Shown in pieces: positions 18,962 through 29,560 of a stretch of 64,000 bases of DNA. The stretch comes from Nakaseomyces glabratus (Eukaryota > Ascomycota > Saccharomycetes > Saccharomycetales > Saccharomycetaceae), in assembly GCF_010111755.1 (NCBI RefSeq), contig NC_088956.1, positions 806,001-870,000 on the forward strand, in the 5' to 3' direction. The position numbers and the translations under genes are program-made. The notes beneath the pieces were generated by a model, which worked only from the letters and a program-made list of their open reading frames with translations, did not search any database and was not told where the DNA came from. Numbering within the stretch: position 1 is the stretch's first letter; each line of letters begins with the position of its first letter.

Positions 18962-20684
18962 AGTTTATGATAGTTCTCGAAGGGATTCGTTTGTAAAAAA
19001 GGAACGCTCTTTCTTAATAGTTACACACAAAGTTTGGATGGATTATATTATTTTTGCCAAGCAAATAGTCCTATCTTTTACCTTGTCTTTATTGTCGCTT
19101 ATTTTTTTCTTATTTAAGATTTCTTCCTGATAGGTTTCCTCTATAAATTGGAAAGCTATTTGTTTGTGTATTTGTCTTTCTTTGTCTCGCAATTCCTCTT
19201 CTCTAATGCAATATATATAGGAGAGTTGAGAAATCGTTATCAGCAATTTTCACTTTTCCCTAGAATGCACCGCTTTCCCAACGGGATCTTTCGTCCCCCT
19301 TCTGACCATCCAATCGTGGGACCTATTTATATAGAGGTGCTATTCTGCCTATCTGGCTAACTGGCAAGAGATCCCCTTCCCCTCCTTCGATCCTCCCTCG
19401 ATCCTCCCTCGTCCGCCTGCGGCTTAGTCTTCCCTTTTATCTATACCCCTTCTAAGGAAAACGTAGACACATACGTACAGAGCCGGCATTGTACCGTCAA
19501 GAACTCGATTTGCCGGTTCTTGCTGTGCAAGTACTGTAGTTGCACAAACGTAGATTCTTAGCAATAGTGGGTCCCCTCCTTCTCCTTCTGTATTAACCGT
19601 TCCTGCGAGATTTTCTCTGTCTAAAAAATCCATTCTTGCGCGGGAAAGTATGGGACTCATCGTTTTCTTTCACCTTCTCCCTCCCCTTCTCCCCTTCTTT
19701 CATCTTCTGAGATTCAAAACTCCTGCAGCATTACTCTCCATATCTCTATCTCTGAGCCGCCACTTCTTCACCTTTTCCCCCCTTACCGCAGATATCTCCC
19801 TTATCTCCCCTATACAAATATTGCAGGGTTCTTTCTGTGCGTGTGTTCACAAGCACATGCCATGCCATCAGATCGTTCTGCGTGTTTTGTGAGTTTGCTT
19901 TCCTCTTTACTCCAACTTTTTTTGTAGTCGTTCTCTTTGCCACGGGCACTTCTGTGTGATTGGAGAACAAAAAAGTTCAATTTTTCAGAAATACCCCGCT
20001 TTATGATTCAACAATCTCTTGTATAAATTTTTTCTCATTTGTACGACTGTTTCTAGGGGCGAGGGGATGCATTTACTAGTTTCTTTGTTTCTTTCAGGTT
20101 GTGCAGTGAATTGAGTACGCCAATTGCCGTAAAACAGATCTCGCAAATTCAAAAGTATAAATCTAGATTTTCTTTTAGTAGCCGCCGAAGGGTCATTCCC
20201 CGTCATTTGTATCTCGGAGTTGCGGATCATTCTGGCAAGGAGAGGGAGTAGCCGAGAAGACGGCAAATTACCCCAACTGTTTTTTTTTTGCGTCCGCCAT
20301 TCCGTGCACGTTGCTGTGTAATATTTAGCCTCTACCCTTCCCCTCATCTTACTGTCTGTCTCATCTTCCACAAAACTCCGATAGCCTCTCGATGCAGGAC
20401 TTTCTCCCCTCCCCTCCATCTCTCCCATTTCTCAGCTTAAATAGCTACATCTGAAAGCCAGTGTTATCTGTTGCAAAAAAATATAAAAAAGGCTCGAAGC
20501 AGCTCTGTCCGTGCTTTAGTCTACTTGTGTACTGGTGTACCGGTGTTTACGTGGGCGGCTAGATGTGTCGATATACATGCATCTAGTGTGTTTTGATATG
20601 GTAGATATCGTATTACTATGCAAAAAACTATTATACAGAAAGAAAAAAAACAACTGCTTTACCGAGTATATATTCTCTATTTCT
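18962..20684. other. 1.7-kb intergenic region between LSC2 and SDA1
   Basis: This is LSC2 upstream sequence plus SDA1 downstream sequence. It contains a TATATATA element at about 19211-19218, a CCAAT motif at 19310-19314, three copies of a CGATCCTCCCT-type unit at about 19388-19412, and pyrimidine-rich tracts. The 147-codon minus-strand frame at 19985-20428 has no domain, ordinary low-complexity composition and no conserved position, so I do not call it a gene. Confidence 0.55.
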
Positions 20685-22922
20685 CTAATGACCCTTCTTC
20701 TTTTGCTTGGTGATGTGCGCCCGTAGGACCTTTTGCTTGTCTCTCAGAGACATCTTCTGTTTACCACGCACACTTCTCTTGTGGATGGACATGACGAAGT
20801 TCTTCCGCCTTTCTTTCTCCCTGTTGGTAGTGGATCTCGCGTTGTCTCTCTTACCTCTTCTTGAACCAAACTTCTCACGGCCTTCACGCCCTTCCATGAT
20901 CTTCTGCAGTCTCTCCTCCCTGGTCTGCTTGTACTTCACAGGACCAGTCAACAGCCCTGCATCGACAACTTCTTCGTTCTTCTCGTTTCTCATACCCATC
21001 AGCTTGGCAACACCTTCCTCTGTACGCAGTTCTTGTAACTTGGCGAAGTCAGCGGGCGTCAGGATTCTGCTGGACGCTATCTCTCTGAACGCACTCTCAG
21101 GGTCGATCTTGTCCTCGGGCTTCTCCTCGGGGTTCTCCTCGGACTTCTCCTCGGACTTCTTTTCGTCGTCGCTGTCCTCCATGTCCACGTCGTACTCCTT
21201 GTCACTATCCATGGTCACCCATTCACCGTCAACATCGTCTTCCTCCTCCATGTCTTCCACTTCCCAGTTCTTGTCGTCATCGTCATCAACAGCCTCACCA
21301 TTGGCCTCTTGCTCCTTCTTCCACTTCGCAAGCAGCTCGATACCTTGGATACCTTGAACAGTGTTCTCAACACCGAATTGCAGCTTCCTGTTGTCTCTCT
21401 CAGTGCCGCTTCTCTTCGCCTCTTGCAACTCCATAGACGCAACTTTACCACGGTCTTTCCTCTTCAACATCTCAGGCGCTACTTCTCTGTACAGAGACAC
21501 TAGACCCTTGGCAGCCATGCTGACACCTTTCGCCTTCGAGCCCTTGTACTCAACAAGATCCTGCAGTAATGTCTCTTCGATGGCTAATGGGGCACGGGTA
21601 CATATCTCCCTGATGGTGTTCAGCCCTGCGGCTGCTACTTCGGAAGCAACACCATCAGAGACGAACTCGTCTGTGATCTTACGCACTAACACGTTCAGCG
21701 TCTCCGGTGGGACTAGGTCGTGACAGGCCTGCGCACTAGCGGCCATGATCTTGGTGACATCCCTGGTCTTGGGCGTTAGATACTTCAAGAAGAATGTGTA
21801 GATACCTAGCACAATCAGCTTGTGTGTACCAATCATACGCGAAAGTAGCTGCATCAGCGAGATCTTCTGTTCAAGTGAGAACTTGTTGCTGTTCTTGCCC
21901 GACAGATGCTCCTTGAACAACTTTTCAGCAAAACCTTGTGGGTCTCTCAATAGATGAATAGCACTGAAATTTAAAAACGCTTGATTGGTACCGTTCTTGT
22001 TCTTCTTTTTAATGGTCTTGACGGCATTCTCTAACTTCTTACCTCTTCTACCAGTTTTCTTGTTGACTTGCATCTTATGTTTTAGAGCATTGATATCAAT
22101 AGCATCTTCGTCATCTGATTTCTCCTCGAATGTCTCTTCACGTTCCCTGTCTGCGTCTAGGAAAAACATAACACCACTGATGGCAATCTTCGCATCATTG
22201 TGCAATGCAGCTTGGGTCATGATTTCAACTGCACGGGAGTCATCCCAAATACCTCTTCTCCACAGTTCTCTGGTTAGCTTCGCAGCCCAAATACCTTGGG
22301 AGTCAGGTTGATCTAACAGATTGAAACAGATAGCTTGCGTGGATTTGTTCAACTTCTGGTTCTTGGAACCAGTATTGCAACTCTTCAGCAGTGAGATCAA
22401 ATTCTTATACACAAGAGTTCTCAGTTCCTTGGCATGTGAATTAATACCTAGCGTGTTACCTTGAGATGAGTATGCCACCAATAATGGGAAAAATGTTTGA
22501 ACTAGTTGTTCAGCTGTAATAACACCTTTGTTTCTAAGCATGGTAAGTGAGGTCAATATTTTCTCCTTAAGTTCGAACGGCAGTGATTTGTGGTGCTCTA
22601 ATAGTAGTTCTCTCAGTTCATCTGGGAAGTTCTGCGTTTCCTTAGGGAAACAAGAACACACTTGCGATACAAAACCAATTAGCTCAATCAACTGTGATGT
22701 AGAAGTATTACCCTCACTGGAACCAGTTGTACTCTCAACACCGCTCGTCGTAGCATCGCCCTCACCAGCCATATTACCTAACATAAATATATCTCTTAAG
22801 GACTCATAATGGGCATATTGCTGTAGAAATTCCTCATAGTATGACTCTGGGTCTCTCTTGACCAAATTCTGCAACAGAATTATATTGGTTGGTAAAATTG
22901 CAGCTCTGCTTCTCTTTACCAT
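20685..22922 (-). CDS. SDA1: 60S ribosome biogenesis / nuclear export factor Sda1
   Basis: The 745-residue protein matches S. cerevisiae Sda1 (767), an essential nucleolar/nuclear factor needed for 60S pre-ribosome maturation and export and for passage through START. The N-terminal ~400 residues are a helical repeat array of the NUC130/3NT and SDA1 families, beginning with [17 protein letters not shown] and including [12 protein letters not shown] and the block [23 protein letters not shown] basic stretch lies at about residues 280-310. A very acidic segment ([17 protein letters not shown] and onward, about residues 545-620) precedes a strongly basic C-terminus with repeated KRGKR/KKGH-type clusters typical of pre-ribosome binders. 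Position between LSC2 and BRF1 equals YGR245C. The promoter has two palindromic PAC boxes and an RRPE, the signature of the ribosome-biogenesis regulon. Confidence 0.96.
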   Translation of the reverse strand: MVKRSRAAILPTNIILLQNLVKRDPESYYEEFLQQYAHYESLRDIFMLGNMAGEGDATTSGVESTTGSSEGNTSTSQLIELIGFVSQVCSCFPKETQNFPDELRELLLEHHKSLPFELKEKILTSLTMLRNKGVITAEQLVQTFFPLLVAYSSQGNTLGINSHAKELRTLVYKNLISLLKSCNTGSKNQKLNKSTQAICFNLLDQPDSQGIWAAKLTRELWRRGIWDDSRAVEIMTQAALHNDAKIAISGVMFFLDADREREETFEEKSDDEDAIDINALKHKMQVNKKTGRRGKKLENAVKTIKKKNKNGTNQAFLNFSAIHLLRDPQGFAEKLFKEHLSGKNSNKFSLEQKISLMQLLSRMIGTHKLIVLGIYTFFLKYLTPKTRDVTKIMAASAQACHDLVPPETLNVLVRKITDEFVSDGVASEVAAAGLNTIREICTRAPLAIEETLLQDLVEYKGSKAKGVSMAAKGLVSLYREVAPEMLKRKDRGKVASMELQEAKRSGTERDNRKLQFGVENTVQGIQGIELLAKWKKEQEANGEAVDDDDDKNWEVEDMEEEDDVDGEWVTMDSDKEYDVDMEDSDDEKKSEEKSEENPEEKPEDKIDPESAFREIASSRILTPADFAKLQELRTEEGVAKLMGMRNEKNEEVVDAGLLTGPVKYKQTREERLQKIMEGREGREKFGSRRGKRDNARSTTNREKERRKNFVMSIHKRSVRGKQKMSLRDKQKVLRAHITKQKKKGH

Positions 22923-23283
22923 TTTTCTTAATCGGTTTGTTCTATAGATACCAAGGCTTATTAAGGTGAAAAAAAATAGAGGGTCAAGTAAAACTTATAC
23001 ATTATAAAATCAACAGCTATCATTTGTATGTAAAATGCGATGAGCTCTTAAAGTTTTTTTTTTTGGCAAGCTCATCGCATTTTGAAAAATTTTCCCCCAG
23101 AGAAATCAAGCAGCTCTAACGAACACAAGTGAGAGAGATGAGATAGCAAAACGATCCCATTAATAACATAGATAGATTCGACTTAGGACAATAATTTGAT
23201 TATTTATTAAAGTATAAAGAACAATAACTAAAATATCAGATTTGTTTTAAATGCTTGTGTGCTGGAATAATTTGCTTAAGTAC
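22923..23283. other. Short SDA1 promoter / BRF1 3' flank
   Basis: A 361-bp AT-rich spacer. Its dominant content is the PAC/RRPE module described separately; the remainder (23100-23283) appears to be BRF1 downstream sequence. Confidence 0.7.
23032..23094 (-). promoter_or_regulatory. Palindromic PAC box pair with RRPE, SDA1 promoter
   Basis: AAAATGCGATGAGCT at 23032-23046 and its exact complement AGCTCATCGCATTTT at 23069-23083 form a perfect 15-bp inverted repeat around a 22-nt spacer with an 11-base T run. Each arm contains GCGATGAGCT, the PAC element bound by Dot6/Tod6. Overlapping the right arm is TGAAAAATTTTC (23083-23094), the RRPE bound by Stb3. The module lies 110-170 bp upstream of the SDA1 ATG, the usual place for the ribosome-biogenesis regulon. 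Confidence 0.85.
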
Positions 23284-25080
23284 TTAAGCAGCGTGGTTGA
23301 AAAGCCCCTCCACGGCATCATAATTAATCTTCTTAGAAAATGTGGACTTTTGAAGCATCTTTTTAACACTTTCTGCAGCAGTGGTATCACCGATTTCTTC
23401 AGCGTGTCTAAGTGCAGCAATGAAGCCAGATTTGTCCTTCAAATCAGCCATAGTATTCACAGCACTTACAACTTCACCGTCATTCTTATTTTTACGTTTC
23501 TTTTGACGTTTCTTTTTACCGGAGGTATTTCCTGCAGCAATATCTGCTTCTTGTTTTAGCCTTTTACTTTCTTGTTCGAGCAAATATTCACTGTTTATAC
23601 CAATCCATATCCTTTCCTTCAACTTGGAAGCTTCTTCGTCCAGAATTAAAGCGTCTAGATCTTCATCATCGACATCATCAAGATTTTCTGGGTCATCTGG
23701 TACTTTAGACAGCAGGGATTCGGTAGTTGGTAGCTTATTTAGGTTCCTTGGTCTGTAGGGATCCTTTTCTAACGAATAACCATCTATTAGATCATTAATT
23801 TTCCTTCCAGAGGATAAAGTAACGTTTAAGCTTTTGGCATCACTGGCTACAGATTCCTCAACTTCTTGAGAGTCTTCTCTCACTCTTTTCTTGTTATTGT
23901 GTTCGTTTGTTTCATTTGTTTCTCCTCCATTAGTTACTACTTCCTCTTCGTCTGTTCCCTGTGATTGTAGTACATCGCTGTCATCAATACCATGTGTTGT
24001 TTTCAATCTCTGAATAACTTTCTCACGCTTCTGTGTGAACTCTTTTAAATAGTATAAAACTTCCTTGGAGGAAAGCTCTTGTTCACCCAACACTTGAGTT
24101 AGGATAGGGTTTCTTGCTAAAGCCTCTTCACTAGTTTCATATAGCTCTTTTTTTTCTAGTTTCTTTTTCAAGGCCACTTCTTGTTTTCTATTTTTAGTAA
24201 ATGAAGGAGGAGCAGCGCCAGAATCTTCTTTCTTTGGATCATCGTTTCTAAACTCTTTCACCGATAATGAAGCTGCTTTGGTTCCTTTGAATTCGTTTAA
24301 TCTTTGCTGTAAAGTTTCTTCTGCTACATGTGATACAGCAACTATTTCTGAGTGCGTTCTGCGTAGATTGTTCATTCTACAAGCCAAAAGGATACAAGCA
24401 CCTGCGATACCCGCAGGTCTTCTTCCTTCAAACATCCAGTCATTAGACATTCTCTGTGCTAACTTCACGGCATCTCGTACCACTTTTATTTTCTTTTCTC
24501 CAAGTTCTAGTTTTTCTGCAAAATGCTGTATAAATAGAGAAGGATCGGCTAATGGGAGTTTTGTAATCTGCAATCTCTTGACCATTTTCAAAAAAGTTGC
24601 ACCAATCGAATAAACACTGACTTGAAGTCTGGATGAAAAATCGATAAGCATGTGGTGTGTCATTTCTTTACGACATGCGATATACAAACAAGCCGCAATA
24701 ACATTCTGTGATCTTCTACCTTGAACAAAATTATACGCCAGCGCCAGTTTGTACCATTGGTGAGATGCCTCCACAATATAATCTGGGATGTTTAGTGCAT
24801 GCCCGACAGCTCTTAGTTTCTTCTTCGCATTATTTAATGTCGCTTCTCTTGATTCCATAGCATTGGATCCCAGACCGCCAGACGTGTGTGACTGGCCGGC
24901 ACTCAGGAAAGAACCCGTAACCGTGGCGGCACCAGAACTTGTCTCGGCAAACGTAACCTCAGAGACAATAGGATTCTCCTCGCTCACAACACCACATGCC
25001 ACACATACCAAATCATTGTTCGGCGTGGAACTGTCCACTACTAGCTCGGTATTACCACAGTTCTTGCAACGCAAAACCAT
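23284..25080 (-). CDS. BRF1: TFIIIB subunit Brf1 (TFIIB-related factor)
   Basis: This 598-residue nuclear protein is the TFIIB-like subunit of RNA polymerase III initiation factor TFIIIB, which with TBP and Bdp1 recruits Pol III to tRNA and 5S genes. It opens with a zinc ribbon, Cys5-x2-Cys8 and Cys26-x2-Cys29. Two cyclin-fold repeats follow at about residues 80-270, with YIVEASHQWYKLALAYNFVQGRR and AQRMSNDWMFEGRRPAGIAGACILLACR. The middle is charged and divergent. A conserved Brf1 homology block near residues 430-510 (LLSKVPDDPENLDDVDDEDLDALIL) is the major TBP-binding region. The C-terminus is Lys-rich and ends in an acidic-aromatic block. Length equals S. cerevisiae Brf1 (596), and it is divergent from CPD1 exactly as YGR246C is from YGR247W. 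Confidence 0.97.
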   Translation of the reverse strand: MVLRCKNCGNTELVVDSSTPNNDLVCVACGVVSEENPIVSEVTFAETSSGAATVTGSFLSAGQSHTSGGLGSNAMESREATLNNAKKKLRAVGHALNIPDYIVEASHQWYKLALAYNFVQGRRSQNVIAACLYIACRKEMTHHMLIDFSSRLQVSVYSIGATFLKMVKRLQITKLPLADPSLFIQHFAEKLELGEKKIKVVRDAVKLAQRMSNDWMFEGRRPAGIAGACILLACRMNNLRRTHSEIVAVSHVAEETLQQRLNEFKGTKAASLSVKEFRNDDPKKEDSGAAPPSFTKNRKQEVALKKKLEKKELYETSEEALARNPILTQVLGEQELSSKEVLYYLKEFTQKREKVIQRLKTTHGIDDSDVLQSQGTDEEEVVTNGGETNETNEHNNKKRVREDSQEVEESVASDAKSLNVTLSSGRKINDLIDGYSLEKDPYRPRNLNKLPTTESLLSKVPDDPENLDDVDDEDLDALILDEEASKLKERIWIGINSEYLLEQESKRLKQEADIAAGNTSGKKKRQKKRKNKNDGEVVSAVNTMADLKDKSGFIAALRHAEEIGDTTAAESVKKMLQKSTFSKKINYDAVEGLFNHAA

Positions 25081-25580
25081 TCGATTCTCTCTCTCGTGTT
25101 ACTGTTAAAATTCCTGTTTTGTTACACTCTCAAAATTCCCCTTATGTGAAAGGTATGATTCCTCAGATACTTTTTTATCTTCGATACTGCTGTATATACT
25201 GTAGCCGCGAATCTTCCAAGTTACTATATCCTGGTCTGCACGTCAAAGCCAGACACTAGTTTGCGATGTTTTTGAGATTTTGTATTTTTTTTTCTTCTTT
25301 AACTCAGAATTCTAAGAAATCGAGTTTTTTGAAGAAATCATCTTTTTTTCGTGATATATACACAGAGCAGTCTCTTCGATGCTCTGGGGTTGTTGGATTT
25401 GGCAACCGGACGTAGTGATGCAAGGGTAATCGGTCTTAACACATCCTATCTAGTTTCTCGAGATATTACAGTTTATAGTGTTGATTTTGAGGATTCAAGT
25501 AACTCAAGGGTCTCAAGGGTCTCAATAATAAGCTACCTATTCTTTTTTCTTGGGGTTATCAATATATTATACAAGGGATA
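25081..25580. other. Divergent promoter between BRF1 and CPD1
   Basis: A 500-bp region serving two genes that both act in tRNA metabolism. It contains TATATACTG-type elements near 25192, poly-T tracts and an 8-bp repeat of GGGTCTCAA at about 25508-25525. No specific factor site is recognised. Confidence 0.55.
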
Positions 25581-26162
25581 ATGAGTATTGCGCTGTGGTA
25601 CTGTCCTGCTCCAGGGACGTTGGATTACGAAGTGTTAAAGACGCTGATAAACTCTTTGCAGTTGCTGGTGCCGGGTTCTCCGAGCTTTGAGCCCCATCTT
25701 ACTGTAGTGACACATTTGCAAGTGCAGAACAGGGGCGATGTTAGCAAAGTGTTGCAGTCGTGTTCGAGTTGCCTCAAGACGATCCCTAAAGGGCATAGTC
25801 TGATCAAGTACAGTAACTGGTCTATCAACAAGCAATATTTCAAGAAAATAGTGTTAGAGTGTGAGAAAGATAAATATTTGTTGAGCTTGGCGCAGTTAAT
25901 GCGTGAGTTGTATGTTGAGATAGAGGATCAGAAGCGCAGGGCCGAGCATTGGGTAATAGAGGAGTTCCAACCGCATGTGTCACTTATGTACAATGACAGC
26001 CAGATAACAAAGGCCACAGAGATGGTGGTGAGACAGCGCATACATGACGCAATGCAGTTGTTTAGCAACAATCCATCCAGCAAGAGTTGGAGAACGTTCA
26101 AAGTAGTGTCATGCGAAGGGCCTGTAGAAGAATGGCAGGTGTTGGGCTCCGTGACACTTTGA
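25581..26162 (+). CDS. CPD1: 2',3'-cyclic nucleotide / ADP-ribose 1'',2''-cyclic phosphate phosphodiesterase
   Basis: The 193-residue protein is a two-histidine (2H) phosphoesterase. Both catalytic tetrapeptides are present: His39-Leu-Thr41 within [11 protein letters not shown], and His132-Val-Ser134 within PHVSLMYND. The S. cerevisiae enzyme hydrolyses ADP-ribose 1'',2''-cyclic phosphate, a by-product of tRNA splicing, to the 1''-phosphate. The protein is shorter than S. cerevisiae Cpd1 (239), mainly through missing loops between the two motifs, and appears complete. Its N-terminus [12 protein letters not shown] fits the family start. It is divergent from BRF1, as in S. cerevisiae. The 3' flank, 180 bp after the stop, is a 17-bp minisatellite. 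Confidence 0.93.
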
Positions 26163-26340
26163 AAGAATATGCGTGACCACATATGTCTCCCTTTAGGTTA
26201 TTTTACGCAATTTAGATAATATTCAACAAAAAACGATGAAATTAAATTAAAGTAGAAGGGAAAAATCTCAAAACTTGATATGAAGCATTTTAATTAATAC
26301 ATCTTTTTGGAATTAATACACACTATAAAAGAATATTTTA

Positions 26341-26534
26341 GGGAATAAGTTATATTAGGGAATAAGTTATATTAGAGAAGAAGCTATATTAGGGAAGAAG
26401 CTATATTAGGGAATAAGTTATATTAGAGAAGAAGCTATATTAGGGAATAAGTTATATTAGGGCATAAGCTATTTTAGAGACTAAATTATTTAGAGAAAGA
26501 GTTATATTAGAGAATGGAAGATTTTAGAGAATGG
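26341..26534. repeat. 17-bp minisatellite downstream of CPD1
   Basis: About eleven and a half head-to-tail units of GGGAATAAGTTATATTA, alternating with variants such as GAGAAGAAGCTATATTA. The first eight units keep an exact 17-bp period; the ninth is 16 bp and later units are more diverged. Confidence 0.92.
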
Positions 26535-26707
26535 CAGCAACAGATAATGGGGAGATCAATGCAGTGAGGTGCCTGTCAAATGACCTGGTACCTTAATCTA
26601 TCGTGGATACCAGGCACTGAATCTGGATTTGCTCTTATGTGGGGTCTTGAAAATGTAGATTCGATCCCAGTAATTTTCATCATTTCCCTTGACGGAAATC
26701 ATAATGC

Positions 26708-26815
26708 TTCTATGGGTTCTATGAGTTCTACGAGTTCTATGAGTTCTACGAGTTCTACGAATTTTACGAATTTTACGAATTCTACTGTTCTATTGTTCTA
26801 ATGTTCTATTGTTCC
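26708..26815. repeat. 9-bp tandem repeat TTCTAYGAG, decaying to 8 bp
   Basis: About eight 9-bp units (TTCTATGAG, TTCTACGAG, TTTTACGAA) followed by about four 8-bp units of TTCTATTG type. In one plus-strand frame (26580-26801) the 9-bp part would encode Met-Ser-Ser / Thr-Ser-Ser triplets, but the frame has no other protein-like features. Confidence 0.85.
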
Positions 26816-27189
26816 ATCCATTGTTGTGAGGTTGCCATACCAGCATTGTCATAGAATAGAGTTCCAGAGATACAGAGATACGTTCTTCGAGAGATACGTC
26901 TGGGAGAGCAATGATTCTATAGCTGGTTTTGAGAAAGCGAAAGAGAAGTATGTAGAAGGAACAACTGAGTCATGGTGATTGTTTTCTGAGGCGGGAAGCA
27001 GCCAGTTCCTGGTTCGAGCAGATCTACTGGGATCTGATAGGCAAGTGTTGTAACTCCGTACTTCTAGGGGCGTGTCTATATGCTTAGGTGTACCGCTTTA
27101 CCTGCCGTCAAGATTAGGGCTGTTGGTGTTGGCACTGACGAGAAGCACTCCTGGATGGAGAGTCATGGTCACACAATGGCTATCGAATA

Positions 27190-27226
27190 GTGTGTATGTG
27201 TATGTGTATGTGTGGGTGTGGGTGTG
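27190..27226. repeat. GT-rich telomere-like tract with a Rap1-type site
   Basis: Alternating GTGTAT units lead into TGTGGGTGTGGGTGTG. On the minus strand 27207-27219 reads ACACCCACACATA, close to the Rap1 consensus ACACCCAYACAYY with one mismatch at the last base. Confidence 0.6.
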
Positions 27227-29505
27227 TTTTCCTTATTTGTTGCAGGTGGGATACTAGAGGGGTTTCTTCTTTCCGCCATGTTTTCATGACTACACTGCGG
27301 TAGTTTGTCTGGGGTGGGAGCATTGACAGAGGAAAGACGTTGCTGAACAGGAGTGAAGTGTCACCTCATCGCAAAATTCTACTCTTTCTGCAAAACCAGT
27401 TGTTCTCAGAGTTTTGGGGGGGGAGGGAAAACGCAAATTTGTGCGATGGAGACATTCTTGTACGGGGTTATGTGTGAGGAACGTGTCACTTTTCTCATTG
27501 TGGTTTTCCGTGCATGAATATAGTGTGGTTCCCATACTGTGCATACTCTTCTGTTCTTTCGTGCGATTGTTTTTCTTTTTTTTCTTCGGAGTGTGTTCCT
27601 CCAGGCCAATTCTGTTTTCTAATTTTGACTTTCCCGTCAACTTAATCTCTCGCGCGGATTTGTAATGACTTGATTATTGTAACTACCACATACCGTTCCT
27701 CGCAATCACATTCGCTTTTACAGACGCAACCGCAGCAACTCAGGCTTTGTCAAGGATCACTGGTCAAAGAACCACCGGGCAGGGGCCACTGTCATAAACA
27801 ATAAGCACAAGGCCTCCAGTAAATCAGTTCAAAATTAAGAGGGAGAAGAAAAAAAAAATGCCGCGCTACTGCTACAGATGATTTACTGCTTATCGAATAG
27901 ACTTTATGGATGGGACACTAAAGAGGCTGGAGTGGCCTTGCTTATTTGTTTATTTGTCTAGGTTTTGCGTATGTATATACCCGCCTAACGAATGACCGCA
28001 AAGAGGTCTTTCCTGTTTCTGGAAATTGGGGCAAGAGGACAAGCAAAGTCTATTTCTTGAACCTCAGCCCTTTTTTTTTGGGTTTTGGCTTTTGGCACAT
28101 TGTCCTTGTCCTAGTCCTTGATGTCCTTTGGATGATCTGGTTTCTCATATGTGTTTTGCCCTCTCCAGAAATCAGGGCGGTATAGCGTCAGGTTTTTGGT
28201 ACCTTTCTGTAGCTTCTGCCATAGTTCAGGACAAATGTCCCCCGTTTGGTGACTAAGGGTTCTGCCCTCGGTATGTGCCTATATCTATCCATTACTGATA
28301 CGAAGAGGAAGCCATTACGGCGTAAGTAACTGTTCCTTACTACGTTATGACACCGATCTATATCTTAGGCTAGTTTCATGTGCCAGGTAGCTCCTTCCCA
28401 ATCTGACATTTACGGAAATTACATAACCTTTTGTTGTTTTCCACTTAGCAAATTAAACTTTTTTCCAGAGTCTTTTTGCTCTAGACTTACTCCTACCCGC
28501 TTTATGACATCACCAAGCATCTGCCAACACCCAAACTTATAGATGAAATTCCTCAAAAGCCTTTTTTTTCTAAAGAAAAAGAGCAAGAATTACAAGCAAA
28601 AGCAATCTCTACTGGAGGTCTCGCTAATTTCATTTCTTGTTTCTTTTTTTTTACCCTTTCTTTAATACAGTTTTTGAGGTTCACCACAGTTTCTCAACTA
28701 CTTATAGAGCAAAACCCTATCACAGTCCCCCCTCCCCTCCCTCCAGAGAAAGTCTCTTTCATCATCGGATCGACATGTGAAGTCTGCAGAGATGCTCTTG
28801 GTGCCTACGAATGAGCACACAAAACCATCCATACCTTCACACAACTCAGCAGAGACAACAGCAACAGGACCCTCTTCGGCATTTGCATGTCGCCTGTGAG
28901 GGATACATCCCGTTTATATTCTATGCCTCGCCTAATTTACCTTCCTAATTCGCCCCCTCCCCCACCCTCCCGAGCGTATACGCTCTAGTTTGTCGAGCTC
29001 TCCCTTTCCCTTGTCTTGACAGTCGTCTTTCCACAGATTGGTCCCCCCCCTACACTAGAGCCAAGAGGGACGGGAAAGGATCGAAAATTTTGCTTCTAGT
29101 ATACATTAGAAGTGGCGTGGCGGGACAGGAATACGGGCTGTCATCAATCTCTCAGTTGGAAAAGTTTTGAAGAAAACAGAACACTAGCAGTTAACAGAAT
29201 AGAATATGCGTTTCCCTAACAAACGCATGTACCAAAGAATGCAAGAGATAGGGAAAATGTTACCACAAAACGAAAATATTTGTGGGCACACAGCAAATAC
29301 AAAGCCTAAACCCTAACTATTACTCACAGCCCTCTTTCTGCTCGCTCTTGCACTTGATTCACTAGAATTGACAGCAACAATAAACAATTATACAGGCAAT
29401 AAGAATTAACCTATGTGAAGAAAATAAAAAATCATTAAATTCTAATTCTGTTTCTCTTTCTCATTCTCTTTTCTCGCAATAATTTTACATTGCAAATAAT
29501 TTGCT

Positions 29506-29560
29506 AATAACTTCGCCAATAACTTCGCCAATAACTTCACCAATAACTTGCCAATAACTT
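29506..29560. repeat. 12-bp tandem repeat AATAACTTCGCC upstream of MGA1
   Basis: Two exact copies (29506-29517, 29518-29529), one with CACC (29530-29541), an 11-bp copy and a partial fifth copy, about 600 bp upstream of the MGA1 start. Confidence 0.85.

Noticed and set aside
19985..20428. 147-codon minus-strand open frame between LSC2 and SDA1
   Set aside because: Composition is low-complexity, no domain or motif is visible, no counterpart exists at this place in the syntenic S. cerevisiae interval, and it lies in pyrimidine-rich promoter-like DNA.
27290..27640. 116-codon minus-strand frame in the CPD1-MGA1 desert
   Set aside because: Lysine run comes from a poly-A tract, no domain is visible and overlapping frames are equally open.
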